In this document: piece after piece, positions 24,921-34,331 of the stretch
Numbering within the stretch: position 1 is the first letter of the stretch
Layout: each line of letters starts with the position of its first letter
Program-made: the position numbers and the translations under genes
Source of the DNA: Pseudomonas violetae
Lineage (GTDB): Bacteria; Pseudomonadota; Gammaproteobacteria; Pseudomonadales; Pseudomonadaceae
DNA: 64,000 nucleotides
Direction: 5' to 3'
Assembly (NCBI RefSeq): GCF_023072615.1
Contig: NZ_JAKNRW010000020.1
Location: forward strand, 35,665 to 99,664
The notes under the pieces: model-generated
The model's input: the letters and a program-made list of their open reading frames with translations, nothing else
The model's database searches: none
What the model was told of the DNA's origin: nothing

Positions 24921-25277
24921 TCATTGCGAGCGATAGGCGCGCGCTGCATCCCGGTCTTTCTGCTGTTGCCAGGCTTTGTCGCGATCATCCCAATGGTGAC
25001 TGCGATAGTCTGCGCGATCCTGATTTTCCAGCATCGCCTGGCATTGGCGAAAGCCATCGCTCCAGCCTTCTGCGTAGTGCGGGTCCTTGAGGTATCTCGG
25101 AACGTTCTTGCGAAACTCTCCGGTGATCGCCCCCGCAGCCTGTCGGCCACTACTGCAGCCGTCGTCAAATCCATCAGCGAAAGCGGGGGGATAGCCCTTG
25201 GCGATCAGGTCTTCGTGGGTCGACTGGCAACCCGTGATCAGCAGCACAACACTCAATGCACTCACACAACGCCACAT
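24921..25277 (-). CDS. Small lipoprotein, hypothetical
   Basis: This 118-residue protein has a signal peptide ending in the lipobox LLITGC (Cys at about residue 17), so it is probably a lipid-anchored envelope protein. The mature part is polar and rich in Asp, Gly and aromatic residues (GYPPAFADGFDDGCSSGR, YAEGWSDGFRQC) with two further Cys that could form a disulfide. The C-terminal third is strongly charged. Homologues are common hypothetical proteins in Pseudomonas; no function is known to me. It stands between the GreA/B-like gene and the DUF4105 gene, all on the minus strand but separated by 70 and 113 nt. Confidence 0.82.
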   Translation of the reverse strand: MWRCVSALSVVLLITGCQSTHEDLIAKGYPPAFADGFDDGCSSGRQAAGAITGEFRKNVPRYLKDPHYAEGWSDGFRQCQAMLENQDRADYRSHHWDDRDKAWQQQKDRDAARAYRSQ

Positions 25278-25390
25278 CTAGGACTCCCGGGCCGTGATAC
25301 GGCCAATGATGGAAGTCTAGGTGTGGGTTCGTGAGCCAGGTGTGAAAGAAAGATCAAAAGATCGCGGCCCTTTGGGCGCAAGGTTGGGGC

Positions 25391-27244
25391 TCAGTAGTGA
25401 TACCACTTCATTTCAAGCATCACTTCATTCTCAGGCGAAGCCATGTGGCTGAACTCCCGCTGCGCACTCAGGCGCAGGCCCAGGTTGCGCGACAACTCCC
25501 ACTGCTGATTCAAACTCACACTGCGCCGCACCTCACCATTGGTGAAAAAATCACCCTTGGTTTCCAGGCTGAAATTACCCAGGGGGTTCTTCCACAGCAA
25601 CCCGGTATTAAAACCGGCAGCCGGGGCAACAAATTCGGCGAAGTCATTGTTGTGCTCCACACGCACGGTGCCCATGACATACCCGAGCATATCTTCGCTC
25701 AATTGCCAGGTACCACCGCCGCCGCCATTGACATGACTGACCAGGTTCTCGTCATCGTGCTTGCCGGGCACGCGCTCCAGGCCGCCGGTGACTTGCCAGG
25801 ACAACGGTTGCAGCAGCTCGTTACGCGGCGTGAGGGAGCGAATCGTCGCCAGATCCAGCTGCTGGAACTGCCAGCGATTGCCTTCGTACTGGCGCAATTT
25901 CATCTGCAGGATTTCGATCTGCGCACCGAGCGGGAAGCTTTGGGCATTGTCGTTGAGGTCGTGGTAGGCCATGCGCAAACCGTACTCGGCAAACGCTTCA
26001 TCACCTCGCGTGCCGATGCCGGCCTGCCAGGTGCGTGACTCGTGGCCGTCCTCGGGCAAGCCCGGTCGCGGGATATCGAGCGCCGGCGCCGGATTCTGGT
26101 TGATCGCCCGCAGCAGTTCAAAACTGCGTTGGGAGCGCTCGGGATCGCGTTCTTGGCCGTTGGCGCGGTAGCGTTCCAGGCGATACGCGGCGTCGATGAT
26201 CAGCGCCTGTCGATCCCGGGGTTGCGCCTTGAACTCCGCAGTCTCCAGCTGCTTCTGGTCGGCGCTGACCTTCAGCACCCATTGCTGTTCCTCATCGGTC
26301 AACGGCTCGGCACGGCTGAGCAGCTCACGCTCCCGGGACGGACGATATTCGATGGACTCCACCAGGCCCGCCTCTTTCACCGCCTTGACCGTGTCGGTCG
26401 GAATCGCCGTGAGGGGAAATTGTTCGGTCAGGCGCAGGCTTGGGCGAGCCACTTGCAGCAGTTCAAGCAAGCGGTAAGAGCAGTTTTCGTCGAAGAAGAA
26501 ATAGTCGAACTGGATCTGCTTCAGCTCCCAAACGTGCTCGACCATGCGCGCGGTTTCCGCCTGGGTCAGGTTCAGCCGGTATTCCCACAGGTCGCGGTTT
26601 TCCAGGCTGCGGTATTCAGAGAGTTTTTCCTGGTAGGGCACCAGCGCGAACAGCCCCGGATAGCCGCCCATGAGTCCTTTCCAGGCGTAAAGGATGCTGT
26701 TGTCGGAACCTTCGATGTAGGCGCCGAAGTTGATCGCATAACTGAGCAGTGAGGTCTTGTCGCTCTGCACTCCAGCCTGGTCAATGCGCAACAGGGTGTG
26801 ACCGAACATCGATGATGGGCTGTTCAGATAAGCAGCCGGAAAGATCATCACCGCGCTGTGGGGCGAGACGTCCTTGAACCACTGCTTGAATTGCGCGCAT
26901 TGAAGCGCCGGTAAATCCGTCAGGTTCAGTTGCGCCTTGAGCCAACGCGTGCGTGCCGGGTAAACGCATTGCGCGTGTTGCTCGCCTGCGCTTTGCGGAG
27001 CGTACAAGGCCTGCACGGTGGCAGCCAGTTCGCGGTCCGGATGTTCGTTGCCGTCCGGCGCCAGGAAAAACTTCTGGTCACTCACATAGCTGCGCCAGCC
27101 ACCGAGCTTGCCGGTTTCGTAGTGGCCCAGGGAGATCCAGAAGGGGTCATTAGCCAGTTGCTGCAAACGTTGAGAATCGATGTTTGGCGCGGCGGATAGC
27201 GGGGCGCAGACACAGAGCGCCAACCAGGCAAGGCGTTTGAGCAT
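25391..27244 (-). CDS. DUF4105 (Lnb-type) exported protein
   Basis: This 617-residue protein has an N-terminal signal peptide (MLKRLAWLALCVCAPLSAA). A conserved N-terminal periplasmic region contains FPAAYLNSPSSMFGHTLLRID and a DNCSYRLLELLQ-like block (written ENCSYR here), both hallmarks of the DUF4105/Lnb family, whose Ser, His and Cys positions resemble NlpC/P60-like enzymes. The C-terminal third alternates polar and aromatic residues and ends in aromatic WYHY, suggesting a beta-rich, possibly outer-membrane-associated domain. I chose the start at 27244; the longer frame adds 17 residues before the signal peptide. Function not established; envelope or lipid processing is an inference. Confidence 0.85.
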   Translation of the reverse strand: MLKRLAWLALCVCAPLSAAPNIDSQRLQQLANDPFWISLGHYETGKLGGWRSYVSDQKFFLAPDGNEHPDRELAATVQALYAPQSAGEQHAQCVYPARTRWLKAQLNLTDLPALQCAQFKQWFKDVSPHSAVMIFPAAYLNSPSSMFGHTLLRIDQAGVQSDKTSLLSYAINFGAYIEGSDNSILYAWKGLMGGYPGLFALVPYQEKLSEYRSLENRDLWEYRLNLTQAETARMVEHVWELKQIQFDYFFFDENCSYRLLELLQVARPSLRLTEQFPLTAIPTDTVKAVKEAGLVESIEYRPSRERELLSRAEPLTDEEQQWVLKVSADQKQLETAEFKAQPRDRQALIIDAAYRLERYRANGQERDPERSQRSFELLRAINQNPAPALDIPRPGLPEDGHESRTWQAGIGTRGDEAFAEYGLRMAYHDLNDNAQSFPLGAQIEILQMKLRQYEGNRWQFQQLDLATIRSLTPRNELLQPLSWQVTGGLERVPGKHDDENLVSHVNGGGGGTWQLSEDMLGYVMGTVRVEHNNDFAEFVAPAAGFNTGLLWKNPLGNFSLETKGDFFTNGEVRRSVSLNQQWELSRNLGLRLSAQREFSHMASPENEVMLEMKWYHY

Positions 27245-27291
27245 AGTGGGCAACTTAATGGAAATAAACAAAGACCCAAGGGGGCGCAGGT

Positions 27292-27327
27292 CCAAAAAAT
27301 AAAACCCGCTCCAAAAGAGGAGCGGGT
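27292..27327 (-). terminator. Intrinsic terminator of the DUF3015 gene
   Basis: On the minus strand the stem ACCCGCTCC / GGAGCGGGT with a 6-base loop is followed by TTTATTTTTT. It lies about 11 nt past the stop. Confidence 0.9.
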
Positions 27328-27337
27328 GGGGTCGAGC

Positions 27338-27826
27338 TTATGCTTGAGTGGCGTATTTGGCCAGGCGAGCGTCGTGCTTGATAACGGACAGGGTATTGGT
27401 ATGCACGTCTTCAGCGGTTACGTCAGCTTTGCTGAAGATCTGTTGGAAGTGCTCGTGGGTAACCGCTGCGAAGTGCTCGCGATCCTCCGGCGCCACGCCC
27501 AGTACCACGGCGTAGGTCGTCAGCGCTTCGCCGTTGCCTTTAGCCATGTCTTCGGACAACTCGTTCATCATGCCATTCATGGCCAGCCAGGATTTGCCGC
27601 CATAGGTCAGCGACGCATTAGTCGAGCAACCGTTGGTGCCCGATGTCATACCGAACGTTGCGTTACCGGAAGTACCGTTGGTGGTGGATGCCAGGAAGTG
27701 AGCCGGGGTGCCACGCTGACCTTCGAACAGCATGTTGCCCCAACCGCAATCCGGACCGCCTGGCGCCTGAGCCATGGCGTTGATGGATACAGCGGTGAAG
27801 AGAGTACCGAGAAGAATCCGTTTCAT
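27338..27826 (-). CDS. DUF3015 exported protein
   Basis: This 162-residue protein has a clear signal peptide (MKRILLGTLFTAVSINAMAQA) and a DUF3015-type body: GPDCGWGNMLFEGQRG at the mature N-terminus, an SNG/TNG-rich strand region, NGCSTN, and a helical C-terminus. The two Cys may form a disulfide in the periplasm. Function unknown to me. It has its own terminator and its own upstream region of 270 nt, so it is monocistronic and, with such a short clean layout, perhaps well expressed. Confidence 0.88.
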   Translation of the reverse strand: MKRILLGTLFTAVSINAMAQAPGGPDCGWGNMLFEGQRGTPAHFLASTTNGTSGNATFGMTSGTNGCSTNASLTYGGKSWLAMNGMMNELSEDMAKGNGEALTTYAVVLGVAPEDREHFAAVTHEHFQQIFSKADVTAEDVHTNTLSVIKHDARLAKYATQA

Positions 27827-28100
27827 AGCTTTGTTCTCTTTATGTGCATACCAATGGACAGGGTCTGGCCCGATCTGGCGCCAGTGGGCCGGTTATTGTT
27901 CCAGCCGCGCAATTTGGAGTTTAGGCAGGTTCCAAGGGTTCCGTTATTTTTTGCAAAACATTCGTCAAAAACATTGATTTAGACCCGGCCAGCCTGGAGA
28001 TGGCAGTTTGACTATGCTTTGGCTGAAGGCGCGCCTTGCAAGTGGGGTGGGGGCAGCGCCAGAATGCCGCTATCTGCCCCGCCTGATGTAAGGAAGCCCG

Positions 28101-30539
28101 ATGCCTGATCCTGTTGCTGCCAGCTTGCGTCTAGCGCCTGAAGCGCTGACCCGTCCGTTTTCCGCTGAACAGTTCAGCTTCTCTACCACCAATGATCTGG
28201 AGCCCTTTCGCGGTGTGCTCGGCCAGGAACGTGCGGTCGAAGCCTTGCAGTTCGGCGTGGCCATGCCACGCCCCGGTTACAACGTTTTCGTCATGGGTGA
28301 GCCCGGCACTGGTCGGTTCTCGTTCGTAAAACGCTACCTGAAAGCCGAAGGCAAACGCCTGCAGACCCCGGCAGACTGGGTCTATGTCAACAATTTCGAC
28401 GAACCGCGCGAACCCCGCGCCTTGGAACTTCCGTCGGGAACCGGCAGTGCGTTTATCGGCGATATCAACACCTTGATCGACAATCTGGTAGCGACGTTCC
28501 CTGCGGTGTTTGAACACCCGTCCTACCAGCAAAAGAAAAGTGCCATCGACCGTGCCTTCAACCAGCGCTACGACAAGGCGCTGGATATCATTGAACGCCT
28601 GGCGCTGGAGAAGGACGTCGCGCTGTATCGCGATGCCAGCAACATTGCGTTCACCCCGATGGGCGATGGCAAGGCCTTGGATGAAGCGGAGTTTGCCCAA
28701 CTGCCGGAAGCCGATCGCGAGCGTTTTCACGACGACATTTCCGGCCTGGAAGAGCGGCTCAACGAAGAACTCGCCAGCCTGCCGCAATGGAAGCGTGAGT
28801 CGAGCAATCAGTTGCGCCACCTTAATGAAGAAACCATCACCCTGGCCTTGCAGCCATTGCTGTCACCGCTGTCGGAAAAGTATGCCGAGAACGGGGCGGT
28901 CTGCGGTTACTTGCAAGCGATGCAGGTTTACCTGCTGAAGACTGTCGTTGAGCAATTGGTCGACGACAGTAAAATCGACGCTGTTGCCCGCAAGATGCTG
29001 GAAGAGCAATACGCGCCGAGCCTGGTGGTCGGTCATTCGGCCAGCGGCGGTGCACCGGTGGTGTTCGAACCGCACCCGACGTATGAAAACCTGTTCGGGC
29101 GGATCGAGTACAGCACTGATCAGGGCGCGCTCTACACGACTTATCGGCAGTTGCGTCCCGGTGCACTGCACCGCGCCAACGGCGGTTTCCTCATCCTTGA
29201 AGCGGAAAAAATGCTCAGCGAGCCATTCGTGTGGGATGCGCTCAAGCGTGCCCTGCAGTCACGCAAGCTGAAGATGGAATCGCCACTGGGTGAGTTGGGC
29301 CGCCTGACCACCGTGACGTTGACCCCGCAACACATCCCGCTGCAGGTCAAGGTCGTCATCATCGGGGCCCGGCAGCTTTACTACACGCTGCAGGATCTCG
29401 ATCCGGACTTCCAGGAGATGTTCCGCGTTCTGGTGGACTTCGACGAAGACATTCCGATGGTCGACGAAAGCCTGGAACAGTTCGCCCAACTGCTGAAAAC
29501 CCGGACATCGGAAGAGGGAATGGCGCCATTGACCGCTGATGCGGTGGCGCGTCTGGCGACCTATAGCGCGCGCCTGGCCGAACACCAGGGGCGCCTGTCG
29601 GCGCGGATTGGCGATCTGTTCCAACTGGTCAGCGAGGCGGATTTCATTCGTCACCTGGCGGCGGATGAAATGACCGACGCCGGGCATATCGAACGAGCCC
29701 TCAAGGCCAAGGCCACCCGTACCGGACGAGTATCGGCACGGATCCTCGATGACATGCTGGCCGGCATTATCCTGATCGACACCGATGGTGCGGCCGTGGG
29801 CAAGTGCAACGGGCTGACAGTGCTGGAAGTCGGCGATTCGGCCTTCGGTGTGCCGGCGCGGATTTCTGCCACGGTCTACCCGGGTGGGAGCGGTATCGTC
29901 GACATCGAGCGCGAGGTCAACCTGGGCCAGCCGATTCACTCCAAGGGCGTGATGATCCTCACGGGTTATCTCGGCAGCCGCTACGCCCAGGAATTCCCGC
30001 TGGCGATATCCGCGAGCATCGCGCTTGAGCAATCCTACGGTTACGTGGACGGTGACAGCGCATCGTTGGGCGAAGCTTGTACGCTGATTTCGGCCTTGTC
30101 GAAAACACCGCTCAAGCAGTGCTTTGCGATCACCGGTTCGATCAATCAGTTCGGTGAAGTACAGGCGGTGGGTGGGGTTAACGAGAAAATCGAAGGCTTC
30201 TTCCGCCTCTGTGAGGCCCGTGGCCTGACGGGTGAGCAAGGCGCGATCATTCCGCACGCCAACGTTGCCACGTTGATGCTGGACGAGAAGGTCCTGGCGG
30301 CGGTACGCGCCGGGCAGTTCCATGTCTACGCGGTGCGCCAGGCCGACGAGGCTCTGAGCCTGCTGGTTGGCGAGCCGGCGGGTGCGCCGGACGAGAATGG
30401 CGAGTTCCCTGAAGGCAGCGTCAATGCCAGGGTAGTGGAGCGCCTGCGGGTGATTGCGGAAATGATCAGCGAAGAGGATCTGAAGGAGGCCGAGAAGGAA
30501 GCTGCGCAGGAAGCATTGGTGGAGGCCAAACCGGCCTGA
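28101..30539 (+). CDS. Lon-related ATP-dependent protease (AAA family, LonB-like)
   Basis: This 812-residue protein is distinct from Lon itself. The N-terminal half has an AAA module with a Walker A GEPGTGRFSFVKRYL (about residue 67) interrupted by a long helical insertion (about 150-250). The C-terminal half has the Lon-type Ser-Lys protease domain: catalytic Ser in DGDSAS (about 652) and Lys in the GGVNEKIEG segment (about 695). The tail is acidic and helical. Orthologues are conserved in Pseudomonas (PA4576 as I recall). It would degrade or remodel proteins in the cytoplasm; substrates are unknown. The start (MPDPVAASLRLAPEAL) follows AAGGA. Confidence 0.92.
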   Translation: MPDPVAASLRLAPEALTRPFSAEQFSFSTTNDLEPFRGVLGQERAVEALQFGVAMPRPGYNVFVMGEPGTGRFSFVKRYLKAEGKRLQTPADWVYVNNFDEPREPRALELPSGTGSAFIGDINTLIDNLVATFPAVFEHPSYQQKKSAIDRAFNQRYDKALDIIERLALEKDVALYRDASNIAFTPMGDGKALDEAEFAQLPEADRERFHDDISGLEERLNEELASLPQWKRESSNQLRHLNEETITLALQPLLSPLSEKYAENGAVCGYLQAMQVYLLKTVVEQLVDDSKIDAVARKMLEEQYAPSLVVGHSASGGAPVVFEPHPTYENLFGRIEYSTDQGALYTTYRQLRPGALHRANGGFLILEAEKMLSEPFVWDALKRALQSRKLKMESPLGELGRLTTVTLTPQHIPLQVKVVIIGARQLYYTLQDLDPDFQEMFRVLVDFDEDIPMVDESLEQFAQLLKTRTSEEGMAPLTADAVARLATYSARLAEHQGRLSARIGDLFQLVSEADFIRHLAADEMTDAGHIERALKAKATRTGRVSARILDDMLAGIILIDTDGAAVGKCNGLTVLEVGDSAFGVPARISATVYPGGSGIVDIEREVNLGQPIHSKGVMILTGYLGSRYAQEFPLAISASIALEQSYGYVDGDSASLGEACTLISALSKTPLKQCFAITGSINQFGEVQAVGGVNEKIEGFFRLCEARGLTGEQGAIIPHANVATLMLDEKVLAAVRAGQFHVYAVRQADEALSLLVGEPAGAPDENGEFPEGSVNARVVERLRVIAEMISEEDLKEAEKEAAQEALVEAKPA

Positions 30540-30554
30540 GGTTTCACTGTTCCC

Positions 30555-30644
30555 TGTGGGAGTGAGCCTGCTCGCGATTACGCTGTGTCATTCAACAGAT
30601 AGGTTGGCTGATACACCGCCATCGCGAGCAGGCTAGCTCCCACA
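30555..30644. repeat. REPIN-like inverted REP pair (family B)
   Basis: The left copy TGTGGGAGTGAGCCTGCTCG (30555-30580) and right copy CCATCGCGAGCAGGCTAGCT (30619-30644) face each other, 38 nt apart. They occupy most of the first part of the 305-nt gap 30540-30844; the remainder (30645-30844) is AT-rich and should contain the promoter of the next gene. Confidence 0.82.
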
Positions 30645-30844
30645 TCTTTTTCCGATTCGGATATTCAAAGTGCCATCGCTCTGGCGCCAATATTCACACA
30701 ATGACCATTCGGCGCCTTGTGGTTCTACTTGGCATGCTAACCAGACTTTTCTTCTATTCTCAGCTCAAGGATATCGACAGTATCACTGGATCGAAACAGT
30801 CTTCTGATGGGGGCTGAATACCGGATCTAACGAGGGTCGCCGCC

Positions 30845-31186
30845 ATGTCGCGCAACCTCTGTCTCACCCGACAATGCCTGGGCCTTGTGACCCGTATCGA
30901 ATGCGCCGTCCGCCCCCTGGCAGGTGACAAGGGCATGTGGACCTTGCTGTTTGCCGCCGGAATGGCCGGCGAACAACCTTCTGCCATCAAGGCACAAGGA
31001 CCTTTTCATGGGCCATTCGTGGCTGAATCAATCCTCGATACTATTGTTGAAAGCCTGACCTTGCACGGCTATGAATTGGCCGATGACCCGCAAATATGGT
31101 GCCTGCACCTGCAAGCCCAACTGCGGGAAATTAATGGGGGGCGTTCGCGTAACCTCGCAGGCTTCGAGTTTCGGCCAGATCACTGA
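30845..31186 (+). CDS. Conserved hypothetical protein, 113 residues
   Basis: I do not recognise a domain. The protein has no signal peptide; the middle reads MWTLLFAAGMAGEQPSAIKAQGPFHGPFVAESILDTIVESLTLHGYEL, a helical region, and the C-terminus is basic. By position it corresponds to a small hypothetical gene near the Lon-like protease in other pseudomonads. The start has AGGG about 9 nt upstream. It overlaps the convergent lipoprotein gene by 7 nt at the 3' end. Confidence 0.72.
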   Translation: MSRNLCLTRQCLGLVTRIECAVRPLAGDKGMWTLLFAAGMAGEQPSAIKAQGPFHGPFVAESILDTIVESLTLHGYELADDPQIWCLHLQAQLREINGGRSRNLAGFEFRPDH

Positions 31187-33021
31187 TCGCGCTTTTGATC
31201 AAGGCTGGAGGTGTCAGCCTTGTCGAGCTTGACCTCGAAACCATATTGCACGGTGGTGAGATCGATCCGCTGATAGGTTTCCAGGCGGGTAGGTCGGCCA
31301 TAGAAGTAGTGCACGCCCGTCAATGCGGGGCCTTCCGGGCTCGCATCGTGACTGACCGAAAGAATCTCCTTCAGATAATTACCGCTGTCGTCCTTGGCGT
31401 AGAAACGCCAGTCCTGCTCCGCAAATTCCTTCAGGTCGACCAGCAGGGTATTTCCCTTGAGTTCAAGGCCCTTGGGCAGTTGATGGGCGTCCAGGGTTTT
31501 CTTTTCGATGCTGGCCAGGAACAGTGGGATTGAACCCACGGCGTAGGCGGGCGTCTCCGGGAACAGATTCAGGTCATAGGTGATGGTGCCGCGCAGAGGA
31601 TCGACCTGGAACGCCTCGGGTGGCAGTTCGATCGGCTCGTCCCGTTTGCCATTGGCGTCTTCGGTGAAGAAACTGACCGGGCTTTCTCCAGGGTTGAATG
31701 AGCTGCCCAGCAGTTCGTCGTTGAAACTTCTCCTGTGGTCAAACTCGATCTGCGCAGCGCTCGGGTCATCGACCGACTGGCGAATGCTCACGCTCTTCTT
31801 CAGTTGTTCCTCACCCAGGGTCGCGCCCTTGAGCCAGTTCGCAGCCTGATCGTCGTACACCACCACTGGCAGCTCCAGGGGCTGGATTGTTTTTTTCGTG
31901 GTGTGCGGGTCGAAGCGGCGCACCGGCAAGTCCAGATCCTTGCGGGTCACTGTGGCGGTGGAGAAATCCAGCACGCTGACTTCCAGGGTGTTGATCGGCC
32001 CGTTGAAATAGACCTTCGAGTAATGCCGGGTTTGCTGCTTTTCAAACGCCCTTTGATCAGCGTCGAGTTGTTTCTCGAAGGCCTCGCTCCAGGTCTTCTG
32101 CTGTTGCATCAGGGCCAGTTGTTTTTGATAAAAGGCAATCTGTGCGGCTGTCTCGTTGATTGAGCCAGAACGCAAGAGAAATTGCCCGGTGCTGTCTTTC
32201 GCCTGGACGATCAACGGATTCAGTGGCGTGTCAGCCACCTCGGGAGCCACAGTGGCACTATTGCTGAATTCGATTTCAGCGTAATTGTTTTCAAGCTTCA
32301 ATAGCTTGACGCTGAGGTTGTCGTTGCTGCGAGTCTGGCCCACGTCCTTTTTTGTCAGATCGAAGCTGTACAGCCGCCGCGGCACGATAACCTCCATCTT
32401 GCCCTGCAGGCTTGCGGGTTGAGGCTGGTGCTTGTTGTCGACGGCAAGGCCATCAATAAAGGGGTAGGTTACGGTCAGGTCATCGGGATTGGTCAGGTTG
32501 GAGCTCGAGGGGCTCAACTGGATACCGGGATCGGTTTCCGACCATTCCGGCTGGAACGGGATGACGCGTTTGTTGCTCAGTGTCACCGATAGCCATTCCA
32601 CTCCATGGGGGAACACAAAGGCGTCCGGAATGTTGAAGCTGAAGGGGAACACCGGCTGCAGATCGGTCAGATAGTCGGAACTGGAGTCTTTGTGCAGCAC
32701 GAACAGGCCGTTGATGTAAGTGTCGACCAGCGCTTGGGGCGTAGGGTAATGCTTGAGCACGGCGAGCGCGTCGTTGCCGTATTCGGTTTCCACCGGTTTG
32801 CTGTCGAGTTTGAGTTGTGCGCGTTCGAGCAGTAACAGCGAGCCACCGAGTTCGGCGACGGCATCCTTGAGTTTGGGATCTTCGATAGCGTCCAGGGACT
32901 TTTCGAGTTGAGCCGTTTTCTCTTCTAGGCTGACTTGGCCTTTTTCATCGCTGGGTGAGCAGGCGCTCAGCAGTAAAGCCAAGCAAATTCCAGCGCTCGT
33001 CAAAGGCAATCGCACATCCAT
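31180..33021 (-). CDS. Large predicted lipoprotein, hypothetical, 613 residues
   Basis: A signal peptide with lipobox LLLSAC (Cys at about residue 21) marks this as a lipid-anchored envelope protein. A short coiled-coil stretch follows (KTAQLEKSLDAIEDPKLKDA), then a long, mainly beta-type body rich in phrases such as VTLSNKRVIPFQPEW and PRRLYSFDLTKKDV. A second coiled stretch at about residue 285-325 (AFYQKQLALMQQQKTWSEAF) is followed by more beta sequence. I recognise no catalytic motif. It could be a structural or binding protein facing the periplasm or the outside. Overlaps the convergent gene by 7 nt. Confidence 0.78.
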   Translation of the reverse strand: MDVRLPLTSAGICLALLLSACSPSDEKGQVSLEEKTAQLEKSLDAIEDPKLKDAVAELGGSLLLLERAQLKLDSKPVETEYGNDALAVLKHYPTPQALVDTYINGLFVLHKDSSSDYLTDLQPVFPFSFNIPDAFVFPHGVEWLSVTLSNKRVIPFQPEWSETDPGIQLSPSSSNLTNPDDLTVTYPFIDGLAVDNKHQPQPASLQGKMEVIVPRRLYSFDLTKKDVGQTRSNDNLSVKLLKLENNYAEIEFSNSATVAPEVADTPLNPLIVQAKDSTGQFLLRSGSINETAAQIAFYQKQLALMQQQKTWSEAFEKQLDADQRAFEKQQTRHYSKVYFNGPINTLEVSVLDFSTATVTRKDLDLPVRRFDPHTTKKTIQPLELPVVVYDDQAANWLKGATLGEEQLKKSVSIRQSVDDPSAAQIEFDHRRSFNDELLGSSFNPGESPVSFFTEDANGKRDEPIELPPEAFQVDPLRGTITYDLNLFPETPAYAVGSIPLFLASIEKKTLDAHQLPKGLELKGNTLLVDLKEFAEQDWRFYAKDDSGNYLKEILSVSHDASPEGPALTGVHYFYGRPTRLETYQRIDLTTVQYGFEVKLDKADTSSLDQKRDQ

Positions 33022-33134
33022 TTTCCCGTCTTCCTATCCGATGTCGCTGAGCTGTCGATTGTTTCGACACTAGCAGAAAAAACTTGTCACACATGCGCAG
33101 GTTATGGGTTTCCCAAGTGTTTCTGGGTGTAACA

Positions 33135-33149
33135 GCGGGCTGGTATACT
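33135..33149 (+). promoter_or_regulatory. Extended -10 promoter of the YqhA-family gene
   Basis: TGGTATACT (33141-33149) is a near-consensus extended -10 (TG-n-TATACT) about 32 nt upstream of the ATG at 33181. The -35 position is poor, as expected for an extended -10 promoter. Confidence 0.6.
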
Positions 33150-33180
33150 CGCGGCCATTTAAGCCCAGGTATGAGATTTA

Positions 33181-33669
33181 ATGGAACGCTTTATCGAAAA
33201 TGCAATGTACGCCTCGCGCTGGCTACTGGCCCCGATCTACTTTGGCTTGTCGTTGGGATTGTTGGCTTTGGGGCTGAAATTCTTTCAGGAAGTTTTCCAC
33301 GTCATTCCCAGCGTCTTCTCCATGGCCGAATCGGATGTGATCCTGGTGCTGCTGTCGCTGATCGACATGGCGCTGGTGGGTGGCCTGCTGGTGATGGTGA
33401 TGATATCCGGCTACGAGAACTTCGTTTCCCAGTTGGACATCGACGACGATAAAGAGAAGCTCAACTGGCTGGGCACCATGGACTCGTCTTCGCTGAAGAT
33501 GAAAGTGGCAGCGTCGATCGTGGCCATTTCCTCGATCCACCTGCTGCGGATCTTCATGGACGCCAAGAACGTCGATCCCGAGCACCTGAAGTGGTACGTG
33601 ATCATTCACATGACGTTCGTGGTGTCGGCTTTCGCCATGGGCTATCTCGACAAGCTCACCAAGCACTGA
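33181..33669 (+). CDS. YqhA-family (UPF0114, TIGR00645) inner-membrane protein
   Basis: This 162-residue protein has about four membrane helices: LLAPIYFGLSLGLLALGLKF (about 15-34), VILVLLSLIDMALVGGLLVMVMISGYENF (about 53-80), VAASIVAISSIHLLRIF (about 107-123) and a last one near VIIHMTFVVSAFAMGYLD. The segment VMVMISGYENFVSQLD is typical of the family. Function is not established. The PAO1 counterpart is PA4574 by position. A decayed REPIN follows. Confidence 0.92.
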   Translation: MERFIENAMYASRWLLAPIYFGLSLGLLALGLKFFQEVFHVIPSVFSMAESDVILVLLSLIDMALVGGLLVMVMISGYENFVSQLDIDDDKEKLNWLGTMDSSSLKMKVAASIVAISSIHLLRIFMDAKNVDPEHLKWYVIIHMTFVVSAFAMGYLDKLTKH

Positions 33670-33679
33670 TCGCAACCCC

Positions 33680-33792
33680 CTGTAGGCGCGAGCTCGTTCC
33701 GGGCGGCGTTCCGACGAAAGACTCAAAGACATCGCGTCTATCCTGAATGCACGCGTTATCGTTGACGTTCTTCGCGAGCAAACTCGCTCCAG
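33680..33792. repeat. Decayed REPIN (family A)
   Basis: The left end CTGTAGGCGCGAGCTCGTTC (33680-33699) and right end TTCGCGAGCAAACTCGCTCC (33771-33790) flank an interior that still carries CGCGTTATCGTTGACGTTC, the sequence shared by the other family-A copies. The left arm has diverged and carries a short insertion. Confidence 0.7.
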
Positions 33793-33898
33793 TCTCCGGC
33801 GGTGAACCGGACGGGCGGTGCTGGTTATGGCTTGTGCTTTGAAGCGACGAAGCCTATGCCTTTAAAGGTCCTGGCCCGCCAAAGTTCGAGGTGCGTTA

Positions 33899-34210
33899 AT
33901 GAACCTGCAAGAGCTCAATGCCTTTGCCATCGCCCACAAGGTCGATGAGCTGAACCTGATTTCGCTTGAAGGCGGAATCTACCTGCTGGAGGCGCGCATG
34001 CACGGCGCTGCCTATCCCTTGAGTGATGCCCGCGGCAACGTGCTTCATCTGCGCTCGGTCGAGCATGCGCGTGAAGTGCTGCATGCCTTTCCCACCTTGC
34101 CATTCAACCTGGTGCACACCTCGGTGCATGACGAAATGTGCGGGCTGGGCGCTAGTGCCGAGGAGAGCCTGAAGGTGCCGATCGCCTTCCGTTCTGTATG
34201 GCAGGGCTGA
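33899..34210 (+). CDS. DUF6482-type small protein
   Basis: This 103-residue soluble protein has the conserved shape of a small Pseudomonas family annotated DUF6482: LNLISLEGGIYLLEARM (beta pair), YPLSDARGNVLHLRSVEHAREVLHAF (strand and helix), and a Cys-containing turn DEMCG before the C-terminus. No catalytic function is known. It lies about 120 nt before fklB on the same strand, so they might be co-transcribed. Confidence 0.82.
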   Translation: MNLQELNAFAIAHKVDELNLISLEGGIYLLEARMHGAAYPLSDARGNVLHLRSVEHAREVLHAFPTLPFNLVHTSVHDEMCGLGASAEESLKVPIAFRSVWQG

Positions 34211-34331
34211 GGGCTCTAATCAACCGATTGGCAACTGTGCTAGTCTGCTGGCCCTTTTGGTTCCGGGCGCTCCGGGACGCGCTGTGTACGCACGGCATGT
34301 TCCGGAGCTGCCCGCACAGCGGAGCAGTGTC

